Assembly (NCBI GenBank): GCA_015680685.1
Contig: MNCI01001860.1
Span: forward strand, 189,341 to 253,340
Length of the DNA: 64,000 nt
Origin: Gnetum montanum
Taxonomy: Eukaryota > Streptophyta > Gnetopsida > Gnetales > Gnetaceae
Reading direction: 5' to 3'
The position numbers and the translations under genes were made by a program. Of the stretch, positions 36,801 through 47,340 are shown piece after piece (position 1 is the stretch's first letter; each line of letters begins with the position of its first letter). The notes under the pieces are model-generated. The model ran no database searches. It saw only the letters and a program-made list of their open reading frames with translations, and was not told where the DNA came from.

Positions 36801-37741
36801 TAAGTTGTGGGATGATGGGCCACGAATAGAGTGTTATAGGTGTGATAATAGTTAAACTTGGGCATTTCCCAGATCTAGTTTAAACTCCTTAAACCTTTGA
36901 CATTCTGTTCATGGTCTTGCACCCGCACAGTTTCAATTGTGTCGTCTAACAGAAATACTAAGATGCTTTGCGTTGAATCGACCAATAACATCTCTAAAAT
37001 AGCTGCAGCTTCATTGCTTGGTAGATGTGACCAGATGATTATGTTGTAGTTGTGAACTAGAAATTGCAAAAACCCCCACGCGCCTCTTTGAAACCATACC
37101 ACCTTCTCCTTTAGACGAGCATGAGGAGGAGGAACATTGGCTGCGGGGGCATGAACGCAGCACAGAACGCCCACGATGTCCAAAACAATTAGGACGGGCT
37201 TTAGCATAATACTGTAGGATACAAATGTATTACTGTTAGAAAAAATCTAGATATTTGTTACACCACACTAGGGCTTGCACAATTCTTGAAAAATTACAAC
37301 GTATGCTGGAGGCGCATAGCCAAAACCGTCAAAACCCTTGTAACAGTTCAAGGTTTATCTCTGACAACGATGATGAAAGCGAATACTGTGAATTACTCCG
37401 ACGTAATATATAATTACTACAGAAACTCTAATTACATTACATCTACACACTATACATTATCTTTACAAAATGCTATTCTGTATCATCTAAGCCTTCGTAA
37501 CAACAGTTCAGTTCGTGTAGATAGACATTAACGCCGCAATACAACATTAGAACCTAAAATAGACAAACCATGATGCTGCAACAAACATGATAATAGCGTA
37601 AAAAGAGTGAACAAAGACTTACCAGTTAAGCAGGGTAACGTTTAGAGCTTCTACTTTGGCCTTTGAAACCCACTGCACACTCTCCTACATCTCGTCTATC
37701 CTGGCCAACGTAGCATTCTTGTCTTTAACCTTGGGTGCCAT
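33804..37741 (-). pseudogene. Antisense multi-exon accessory gene of Tat-1, with FCP1-like N-terminal domain
   Basis: Proposed exons on the minus strand: 37741-37623 (ATG, MAPKVKDKN; donor GTAAGT), 37211-36762, 36680-36402, 36300 to about 35257, about 35133-35007, 34921-34104, 34025-33804. Donors and acceptors are GT-AG at most junctions, and junction phases keep the frame at 37623/37211, 35007/34921 and 34104/34025. Exon 2 reads as an FCP1/NIF-type HAD phosphatase: LIVLDIVGVLC for the DxDxT motif, FQRGAWGFLQFL, IIIWSHL, then NTLFVAHHP in place of a VDDSP-like motif. Catalytic aspartates are thus lost. Later exons match the Ath-4 accessory gene. The last exon is an intact, acidic 73-residue tail with PHEE-type repeats, ending TAG. 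Stops inside other exons and an indel near 36560 make it a pseudogene now. It may be one captured fusion gene or two adjacent fragments. Confidence 0.75.
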
Positions 37742-37989
37742 TGTTGCAAAGGTCGAAATTGAACAAAGTCCTTGTAAAATCGTCTGCTCACGCTTTGCTC
37801 ATGCTCTCTTGTTGCTATAACTAGGTCCAAATTTGTGATATCGGTAACTTGTTTTGAGTATGAACCACTGGTTTATAAACAAAATGCTCAAAACCAATTG
37901 ATTATTTTTGCCCGATCGACGTGGAACTTTCCCGTAACACAGGTGTTAGTATGACATAAAATGCAAAGATCTGGGCATTAATGTAGCAT
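37742..37989 (-). other. Upstream region of the antisense gene
   Basis: This stretch would hold the leader or promoter of the antisense gene. No clear TATA box at the expected distance is visible. No plus-strand coding sequence is seen. Confidence 0.35.
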
Positions 37990-38240
37990 ATATCGTGCGA
38001 GCTACAGTCTGAAATGACCCTAAACTAGCGCATAGCTTATCACCTCGTAATTCGGCAGCATTAACTATGATTAGTGAAAAATTTAAAATCTAACCATTTC
38101 GACACACTAGACACGCCACATTGCACCTTTCATCTCATTTCATATGCTAGCACCTAGGCATCTTAGCTTGGCATTTCTTTTTACAAACTATGCATATTTG
38201 TAACGGTCCACTACGACCTTAAACTGGAAACTTCTCTAAC
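37990..38240 (+). repeat. Degenerate repeat array 2 of Tat-1
   Basis: Two clear copies: TGAAATGACCCTAAACTAGC (38010-38029) and CTACGACCTTAAACTGGAAA (about 38211-38230). They share the core of array 1 and of the array after integrase. The array lies between the antisense gene start and the start of pol. Confidence 0.45.
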
Positions 38241-38338
38241 ACGTAATTCTGACAAAGGAAAAAAAATTATCCTCATTCAAAAAATTGATAGTAAACCAAT
38301 ATAATAAGTTCCACTTTTTTGGCATTTTTTGTGGGGCA

Positions 38339-39841
38339 ATCCACTCACAAATGGACGCAGCTTCATCTGCACCCTTAGCCTTAACAGGGCCATATGGGAA
38401 GATCATTAGATAATGCGATCACACGCTAGTAGAAACCAATCCTGTACCTTATGACGCAACCATAGCAACATTGGGAACATCCCAAAACTGGCTAGAACAT
38501 CTAACCCGAACACTCGACTTGGAGGTTGGTGATGTAACCGAGAACCCTCTCAGTGAGGTCCCTGTGGTTACGCACAAGGGTGAAAATAAAAATCTTAGGG
38601 TTAGTTCTCTCCTAGACCAACAGACACAAAGTGATGTAACCCAAGTGCTCCAAAACAACACTGCTGTATTCACGTGGTCATATGAAGACATGTCAGTTTT
38701 AAACCTGAGATTAATACAGCACAACATAATCTTAAACCCACGCTTCAAACCAATTAGACAGAAGGCATGAAAGATTAAGCCGAAAATTATGCTAGCAGTG
38801 CATAATGAAATCACCAAGTTGTACCAAGCTGGTTTCATTCACGCAGTAGATTACTTGGACTGGGTGTCCAACATTGTAGTTGTCTCTAAGAAAATGGGAG
38901 GCATACGCATCTACATAGACTTCCAAGATCTGAACAAAGCTACGATTAAGGATAACTTCCCCTTACTGAGTATCAACCAACTGATCGACACAACAGTTGG
39001 TCACGCACTCCTATCCTTTATGGATGGTTTTCTAGGCTATAATCAAATTTTTATTAACCCAAAGCACCAATTGACTACAACATTCATGATGTCCTGGGGG
39101 ACCTTCTGTTACACCATGATGCCTTTTGGGTTAAAAAATGCTGGAGCAACATATCAATGAGCCATGACATACATCTTTAGTGATTATCTCTTCGGGAGAT
39201 TGAATGACTACGTAGATGACATAGCTGTCAAGTCTATAAAGTCAGAAGATCACTCAGAAGATCTAGAGTTAGTCCTTAAACGATGTCTCAAACATGACTT
39301 AAGGCTCAACCCAAAGAAATGTGTATTCAGAGTCAAAACCAGATGCATGTTGGGGTTTGTGGTATTAGAGACTAGCATCCGAGTTGACCCTAACAAGGTT
39401 AAGGCCATCGTTGATTTAAAGCCACCAACAAATCTCAAGGAACTATGTGGGTTACAGGGCAGGCTTCAGTTCATTAGGCAGTCCATTTCAAAACTAACAG
39501 ATAAATTACACCCCATGCAACATCTTCTAAATAAGGGTGTCAATTTTGAATGGACCGATGACTACCAGTATGCATTTGACAATTTAAAAGAAGAGCTGCA
39601 ACACTTACCAATGGTCTTCCCGCCACAAAGGGATCAACCTTTCTACATTTATCTAGCTAACTCTAACGTGTCTAAAGCCATGCTACTTTGCCAGAAAAGG
39701 AACGATGGGTCAGAAGTCCCTATCTATTACCTCAGTCATGCTCTATTTGCATATGAAACAAAGTATAATGAAGTAGAGTGTAACTATTTGGCATTAGTTT
39801 TCACACTTAAAAAATGTAGCCATTATCTTTTCCGTAGTTAG
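38339..39841 (+). pseudogene. Reverse transcriptase and RNase H of Tat-1 pol
   Basis: A single frame from about 38339 to the TAG at 39839-39841, with stops only at 38768 (TGA) and 39158 (TGA), both where a CGA arginine codon fits. RT landmarks are GGIRIYIDFQDLNKA (38898-38945), FMDGFLGYNQI, MPFGLKNAGATYQ (39120-39158) and the catalytic YVDD at 39209-39220. The connection and first RNase H follow (FYIYLANSN, PIYYLSHAL, ALVFTLKKC). It makes cDNA from element RNA. The frame stops in a TAG at a codon where Tat-2 also has TAG. Confidence 0.88.
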
Positions 39842-41814
39842 GTCAACATAATCTGTAAAAATAACATTCTGCGGGCTATCTCCAATAATTTTTATGAAAG
39901 TAGTAGGATAGCTCGTTGGAAAGCTATCACAGCCGAGTTTGACTTACATTATGTTGGCCAGTCATCCACCAAAGGTTAGGCCATAGTCGACCAGTTAGCA
40001 ACGTCACCAATTAACAATCAAGCTACAAGAGAACCGGAATTTCCAGATGAACATGTACATAGTTTAAGCCCAGTATCAATAGGCCTTGAAACAACATTAT
40101 ATTTTGACGGAGCTTCAACCACTAGAGGCGGCAGTGCCACTGTTATTATGCTTTCCCCCAAGGATGTCCATCCATTGGCTTACCACCTGACCTTCCCTTA
40201 TACGAACAATGTGGCAGAGTATGAGGGGCTCCTCAGAGGATTGTTAATAGCCAGAGAACTCAACGTTCAACACCTGGCAATCTGAGGCTATTCGATGCTG
40301 GTAATCAATCAAATCACAAGAGTCTATGCCTACAAGGTCATGCACCTACAACCCTACTACGATATGGCTAAAGATCTCCTGAAATAATTCATGAAAATCG
40401 ATGCCCAACACATGCCGCGCAACGAAAACACTATTGCCGATGCACTGGCAACACTGGCACTAAACGTGCCACCACACTTGTTTGCCACTTGGCCCATTTT
40501 AATGGTAGAATGTACAGAGCCTATCATTCAAGCGGTGTAGATTTCTTCAGTAAATGCGGGGGGAACGTCAGAATGGTATGACAACATTAAAAATTACCTT
40601 CTGCATGGCAAACCACCGCATGAGCTAACACATGCACAAAAAAATGCAGTGCGCAAGCGTGCTGAACAATATGTCATCCTTGGAGATAGTACTCTTTGTA
40701 GATGCTCCTTCAATGGGGTATTGCTTACCTGCGTTAACAGTGACCAAGCACAACAAATAGTAAATGAAATCCATGAAGGGTTGTGTAGAGGACACGTAGC
40801 CCCATGAGCAATGATTGCCAAGATCAGACGCTTAGGGTACTATTGGCCATACATGGAAAAAGACTACCTTGCCAAGGTTAAGATATGTGACACGTGCCAG
40901 CATTACGCAAATCTAATACATGTGTCACCAAACGAGCTACACACTACTCAAATTACTTGGTCATTCCAACGATGGGGACTGGACATCATAGGTCCCATTG
41001 CGCCTAAATCTTCCGCAGGTCATAGCTTCATTATCACCGCCACTGAGTATTTTACAAAGTGGGTAGAGGCTATCCCCCTACGAAAGATTACATCTCAACA
41101 GGTTTGCCATTTCATCCTAGACAATATTGTAACTAGATTTGGCCTCCCTATGACTATTGTGACTGACAATGGACCATAATTTAGTAGCACAAAAACCAAA
41201 TCTTTTTGCAATAATCTTGGCATAAAACAGTCTTTTTCTTCACCTTATTACCCGCAAGCAAATGGTTAGGCAGAGGCGATAAACAAGGTGATTATCAATT
41301 TACTCAAGAAGATGCTCAACAATAATAAGAAGCGGTGGCATGAAAAAATCCTCTATGTGCTATGGACGTATTGTACGACGTGCAGAACAACCATAGATAG
41401 GACGCCCTATAGCCTGGTCTACGGATCTAAAGCAATGTTTCCCTTGGAATTACAAGTTCCCTCATTACGGATGATCTTATCTACGATTATAAATGAGACT
41501 CAACACAATGAGTCTAGAATTGTGGATTTAGACTCAGTGGAGGAGAAACGTATCCAGACACTCGACACCATCGAAAAATATCAAGATAAACAGAGATAGA
41601 AGCATCAGCACAACCTACATCAAGGAAAATTGAAAAAGGAGACTTAGTTCTCAAGGCCATTCGTGAACCAGTAGGCAAGTTCTCTGCAAACTGGGAAGGC
41701 CCTTTCCTAGCCATCAGCGCATATGGCAACGGAGCATTCAAGTTAGCAGACATCGACGACAATGAGTTACCAAATCCAATAAATCATCTGTATTTGAAGT
41801 AGTATTACATCTAA
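39842..41814 (+). pseudogene. Archaeal-type RNase H and integrase of Tat-1 pol
   Basis: It continues in the same frame after the TAG. The second RNase H starts LYFDGAS (about 40101), has NNVAEYEGLL, and ends ADALATLAL (about 40438-40465). Its GDS motif has become GYS, and a stop precedes it. The integrase has the HHCC zinc finger (HEGLCRGH, CDTCQHYA), core WGLDIIGP (about 40974-40997), TDNGP (about 41160-41178) and the glutamate region PQANG-stop-AEA near 41250-41280. At least eight stops occur, nearly all C-to-T changes of CAG, CAA or CGA codons. A one-base shift occurs near 41620, and the end is TAA at 41812-41814. Confidence 0.86.
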
Positions 41815-41844
41815 ACATTGACTCAGCTCAAGATCAGGTAACAC

Positions 41845-42250
41845 ACGTCCGCTACGACGTAAAACTGGCAAAGTTGTCAACGTTTGCTACGACGTAAAAC
41901 TGGGAAAGTTGTTCACGTCTGCTACAATGTAAAATTGGTAGCTCTTGCATGTGTCTACCAAGACACTAAACTGGCAAATTTTCTGATCATCTGCCATGAC
42001 ATAAAATTGGCAAGGTAAGCACACGTTTGCTGAGATGCCAAATCAGCACAGACTTGTCCCTAGGTCATGACGTAAAACTAATACCCACAACACGGTCTAC
42101 TGGGACCATAAACTAGCTATTCCACCATTCACTACGACGTAAAACTAGCAGGTTTCAGTCTGCCCAGACACTAAATCGGGACCACGAATTACTGAGACTT
42201 AAAACCAACAATAACGGTTAACCAAGACCTAAAACTAGAATATGTCAACA
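41845..42250 (+). repeat. Degenerate array 3 of Tat-1, about 12 units of about 33 bp
   Basis: The unit is close to GTCTGCTACGACGTAAAACTG then GCA, with a variable 8-12 bp tail. Good copies are at 41849, 41883, 41917, 42060 and 42130; the others keep the purine-ACT core. It begins about 30 bp after the integrase stop. Tat-2 has a matching array at the same place (61240-61566). Confidence 0.82.
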
Positions 42251-43439
42251 AGCCATCCAGGAAGCAAGCAAGCGTGATCATTCTTGCACAACATCCCTAC
42301 CAGATGGAGCGGGTAAGGGATTGGGATAGACACAATGCTGCTACCCCACTGGCATTCTGCTGATTCCTCAGATATGCTGAAAGGCATACTATTGACCCCT
42401 CGGAGATGTTGCTACGATAGCCACTTCGTAGTTGCAACTCCTAGGATCAATTTCGCCACTTGGGGCCCTAAAGAAACTATAGCCACCCATGGTCTCAGTA
42501 GCCTCCATCCATCGTCGTCACCAGATTCTGGCTCCGCAGATTCATTTGACATGTTCTTTGCACAGTTCTGGGAGCAAGATGAATCTGGCTGTCGACGACA
42601 ACTTCAAGAACCATGGCATCATTATTGACACCCTTGTTATTTGTTGTGGTCCCTCTTTCACGGTCTCCGCCCACCTTTTTGCTTTGAATGACGCTTGTTT
42701 CAACAGCCTTCCTCCTTAGCGATTAGGACGCTTGTTTCTGGCTTTCTACTCTATGTTGTGTTTTTTAGGTTACTTATTACGACAGCATTGATTGAGAATA
42801 TGGTCATTGGAAGGCAAGGTGTTATGGTGTTCTGAGGTGGCTGCTCAGACTAGTTTGGTCACTTGAAAGTGCAAACCCTACCTCTCCCTCCATCGGGTGC
42901 CTTACCTTGTTTTTTCCCCTTTCCTTATCCTTACAATTATCCTACCTTCTTCTCTACTTGTACAGAACATGAGCATTAAGTCAATCCATTTTCATTGTTG
43001 TGCCCATAAACTGGTGTAATGCAGGTCACCTTGTGGCACGCAATCTGCATTTTTCAAAAAAAAAAGAGGGTTTTGGAAAAATGGATGTAAAACAACTCGT
43101 CCAAGCCATGCAGGTGTAACACAAATTGCACTTGCAAGCCCTTTATATGCAATATGACAGTGTAATCTTTTGTGAACACATTAGCGAAAGGACATAATGA
43201 CTTGTTTGGAGAAGCTTCATGTTCATGTATTTGAGTCTTCCCTGAACCTACCATCTCTAACCCCTGTAAGATCCCTTCTACACTCAGCTTCCTTTCATCC
43301 TTGCACTTTTAACTTTGATAGGACAACATTTGGGCAATCTCCGATAGGAACTTTTGATGCCTTTTCCTTTTCGGTGTTTCGTATTCTTTGTCGACGTCTT
43401 TAGGGCAAGTCCTCTAAAACGTCAACAAAGAGGGGCCAT
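42251..43439 (+). other. 3' untranslated region of Tat-1 and polypurine tract
   Basis: About 1.2 kb between array 3 and the 3' LTR. A 97-codon open stretch at 42335-42628 matches Tat-2 at about 61160-60890 (minus) in sequence and frame (ADSSD...GILLTPRRC versus TDSSD...GILLIPRRC), so a small conserved ORF is possible. The rest shows no coding character. The polypurine tract AACAAAGAGGGGCCAT (43424-43439) touches the LTR and is identical to that of Tat-2. Confidence 0.55.
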
Positions 43440-44869
43440 TGAAACATTGTGAAAATTTCGAGGCCTTGACAGTTCGGCAAAAAAGCTGGTGACTTAGACA
43501 AAGGGCTGCAACAAGGCGTGGCATGGTAATTTCCTTTTCAGCTGAAGGTCTATCTCGCCACATTGTGTGGCATAGCGCAAGCAAATTCCAGAAGAAGGAG
43601 CAAAGCGATGGGTGCACGGCGGAAAAACTTCCAACCTTGCGAGTTATTTGTTCCAAAAATCTTAACTTTTGGAAAATTACACTATATTACACTACATAGT
43701 GTAACATCTCATTATGCAACGTAATATCAAAGATAGTCCACCGCAGTATCAAGGATAGCCAACATGCAAGACTTCGACAGCCCAGTAAAATCTCAAGGCC
43801 TAAGCAACGATCTGCAGCATGACACGTGTTTTAGCAAGTTTTCTTTCCTTGTTAAGGGGCCCATTACACTGCTTTACGCAGTGCAGCATAGTAAGGTAGA
43901 AATAGAGAAAGCGCAGAACAACACTTCAACTTTTGCCGTTTTGTTATTTTACGCTGAATTACGCTACGATGCGTAATTCAGTGTAATGCAACGTAATTCA
44001 AGTGACGACAAGCACAATTTAGATATCAGTAGTTGATATGCCACAATACTCTCTCTAGCGTATTATAGTGTAATCAAATGACAGTTTGTTGTCAAAGCCC
44101 ACATGAGGGTAGTTTATGATGCGTTACACAGCATAGTGTCGTAAACTTCAACAACAACACATTAAGTCAATGGCACTTTACGAGTTCATGACATGCGTCA
44201 CTTAAATCATGTTTTTCTCCTGATCTTAACCTTAAAAATGCTCTAGTTGACAAAGATCAAAGGGCTGGAAAAATTTTTCTCTTTGGAGATTGGCAAGAGA
44301 GCAAAAAGAAAAAGAGGATCAGTGATCGTGAGAACATCGGAGGTGATTGGTGAGAGCTCTGGATCAGAAACAATTGGCTATCTAATATTCTCCTCGGGGT
44401 CCAACTTCCTTGTGGCCAAATTGGCTAGAACAAGGTAGATTAACCCCTCGTTTGTTTCATATTTAGATAACTTTCTTGCTGCTAGCATGTGCTTTGTCCA
44501 AACCGAAGCCCATCTGTAATCGTTGCATTAAACACATTATTTTCATAAATCCCAGATCTTGTAATCGTATTCTATACACATCTAATTTCTTGCATCCTAT
44601 TTACATAGAGCTGGCAATCACGTCTAAATCGTTTACATTGTTTTTCAATTATTTTTGAAATCATCAACATTGAATTTCCATTTTGCCATCAAATTATTAC
44701 AAAAGAAAAATTTTTATTGGTTAAGTAAGTCCTTGTCTGATCAACAAGACCGTTCAGGGCACCTTGGATTTTTTTTCTCCAGCACGGCTCTCACATGGAT
44801 CTGGGGTTAAAACTGTGTACACAGATTTTCTTTCGATATTTCCAACAACCGACATTTTCCGTCGTTACA
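43440..44869 (+). repeat. 3' LTR of Tat-1
   Basis: It starts TGAAACATTGTGAAAA and ends CCGTCGTTACA; 1430 bp. Compared with the 5' LTR, the first 150 bp or so show about 18 differences, all transitions. The TATA motif of the 5' LTR (TATAAATG) is TTAAAAATG here (about 44230). Confidence 0.92.
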
Positions 44870-47209
44870 ACTTGTTCCTCAAGTTTGTTATGGATTGGTA
44901 TAGGGATTGTGTTAATACCTTAAAGCTTCATCCCACAATTACATCCTTTATCATTATTAGGAATGCATGGAATTTTCTATCTCTACATAGTGATAGGTTC
45001 ATATTTTATGTTTTGTGTTGGAGTAATAATGGTTATTGGCTAATATGTAGGATTAGAAGACATTCTTTTTGTAAGAAACATTATTGCACCAGATTGGCCT
45101 TGTGTTGGTTCTAATAAGCTAGTAAGCTTAGTAATTTTATTCACACCTATGGAAATCATCTTGAAGAAAGGATGTTTTTGAGGCTTTTACCAAGGATTAC
45201 TAGAACAATTATCCCTTTGTATGTTCATAGCAAAAGTTTCATTTTTTTGTTGAGGTTAAGGTGCCAATCCTTCTTGCATTGTTAATGCTAACATATACTA
45301 AAGGAAAGTATAAGAGTATTGAGGATATGATTGATGATGAGAGGCATGGGATGGTGATACCATAGGATATGTTGTGAATTGATGGTATTTAGGAGAGTAG
45401 TAGTGGTGATTTGAGGTATCTACAGGAGAATGATTTGGAGAAATAGGTTGTTGAACATTTAATCCATAAAGGTCAAATTAATGATAGGGATATTTCTAGT
45501 TTGTTAATGGCATCTCCCAAAACTATGGATTTTGCCACTATGGTTGATAGTAGTCTTGAAGTTGATGAGAATTCCTACTAGAATAGTATGGTTGGCTATA
45601 GGATTGTCTATAATATTCTTGTGGATAAGGTAATCTCCTAGGAATTTACTTTTCTATGAACTTGGGATTCAAAGAAAAAGCCCTAGACTTTTGTAGATGT
45701 AACATAACTAGGCAATAGCCCTTTGGATATTCATATTGATAGATGTTACATCCATCCTCTTCTGTATTTGAGTGTGCAACCTCTTCTACTATAGGTATTT
45801 TTTCTTTTTGCTAATAAGTGTCCTTACATGTTTCCTTGTTCTTCTTTCTCCTCTTGTTTTGATCACTTGATCTTATTTGCTTTACCTTCTCCTCAATGAT
45901 TTTCAAATTAGTTGTAAGTTTTTCATTCATCAACTCTCACATCTTATCTACCCTTACTTCAATCTTAGCAAGAGACTTTTGTATTGGCAATGTTTTCTAT
46001 GAAATCAACTCATCAATGAATACTCTTTTTCCAAGTCATAAATATGGACCTCTTTCTTGTAATGAGTTAAGTATTAGTTATATTCTTCTACATTCTCCCT
46101 TTTACATAGCTCTCTTTCTTCTTTTGCCACCTATTCAATTAGCCTTTATATCCAATGGGATCTTAATTCTAATAATCTTCCTTGGGCATACATCCGAAGG
46201 GTCTCCCTTGTTTTATTACAAAGACCATTTATGATGTGATGAGGCTACTCTTTTTGAGAAAATCCATGGCTTGGGCATAGATGTAGTAGAGAATAATATT
46301 TTCCCAAGGCTACATTCATGGATTCATGGTTTTCTTATTTCCATCCTTGGATGTGTTTCCTTATATTGAACACTCTTGAATAGGTTTGGTATTTTTCATT
46401 GAAGAGCTTAAGCATTATGAACCACTGGTGGATTGAATCTAGTTCCAATGATCTATACCAATTCTCAGCTTCTTGTATTAGTATTCTAGGGAAGAGTTTA
46501 AGCTTTTACCACTTACTTTCAATACTTTACAAGACACATGCATCATGGAATACTTGTAACTAATGTCATGGATCAAAATTGTAGCCTCCCTGAAATTTAG
46601 AAATGTTATTCATATCAAGCCATTTGATGTGGCTTTATTTTTGCTACCTCTGGGGTATTATAATTGCCTCCCTGATTTGGATCCTGTGTTTAGTAGCCAA
46701 AAATGGTTCTTCATCATCCGATACATCAAGGTGTAATCTTTATTTCTATTTATTTGATTATGATGATCTCATCTATGCTCAATTTAGTATCTTACATCTT
46801 GCCTTTAATTTCCATTTCTATCTCTATTTTGATCCCTTAGTGTATCTCTATCCTCATACCTATGTTCATCTTCATCAAAACTAGATGTTGAAGATGAAAA
46901 GGAAGATGGTGAATTTGGAGAATTTCCATGGCTCCTATATCTTCCCCTCTAATCCCTTGATTCATCTCTACTAAGTTTGGAAGAGGTCCTAGGCCTTAAG
47001 GCCCTCCTAATTATAGGATTGGTTGAATCCCCTTTAGCTTTTTCTACAATATTTGAACATAGTCCTTAAATAAAGTAAGGCTCAAAATGCGCATATGAAG
47101 CCCTTTCTCATAATGATTCACTCCAATTCTCTTTAGTGTAGATTTTATCATTACTCCCATTAGTGTTCTCATCATGTGATGCATTATTGGCTCTATGTGA
47201 AGGAGACAT
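44870..47209 (-). pseudogene. Decayed gag of Ath-3
   Basis: The ATG at 47209-47207 (minus) opens MSPSHRANN. On the way down the cysteine/histidine motif survives as YQYEYPKGYC near 45720-45760, its first cysteine mutated to tyrosine. The sequence is collinear with Ath-1 (480-2849). Frames are broken throughout. The gag-to-3' portion is cut at 44870 by Tat-1 and continues at 27691. Confidence 0.65.
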
Positions 47210-47320
47210 GTTCTCAATTAATAATGTGTGTGACTTAAAATATTAATATTTTTTAAAAATAAATCATTAATTATTTTATATTTATCATTAATAATATAAC
47301 TAATCTAAATCACTAATGTC

Positions 47321-47340
47321 ATCCCTAGCAATGACACTAA
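47321..47340 (-). promoter_or_regulatory. Primer-binding site of Ath-3, degenerate
   Basis: On the minus strand TTAGTGTCATTGCTAGGG touches the LTR end, the same position as TTGGCACCGTTGCCAGAG in Ath-5. Confidence 0.55.

Larger units (their letters stand above)
27692..44869 (+). mobile_element. Tat-1: complete Tat-lineage LTR retrotransposon, 17.2 kb, with antisense gene
   Basis: It has LTRs of 1407 and 1430 bp, a primer-site-like motif, gag-protease (29355-33076), a 5.3 kb middle region holding an antisense multi-exon gene, pol with RT, RNase H, a second (archaeal-type) RNase H and integrase (38339-41814), a degenerate repeat array, a polypurine tract and the 3' LTR. The order with two RNase H domains and a large extra region is the known signature of the Tat/Ogre lineage. 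Both target duplications are identical. Coding frames are interrupted mostly by C-to-T stops, so this copy cannot make its own proteins now. Confidence 0.9.

Noticed and set aside
41845-42250. CRISPR or centromeric satellite array
   Set aside because: Units are degenerate, few, and placed identically in two copies of a retrotransposon.
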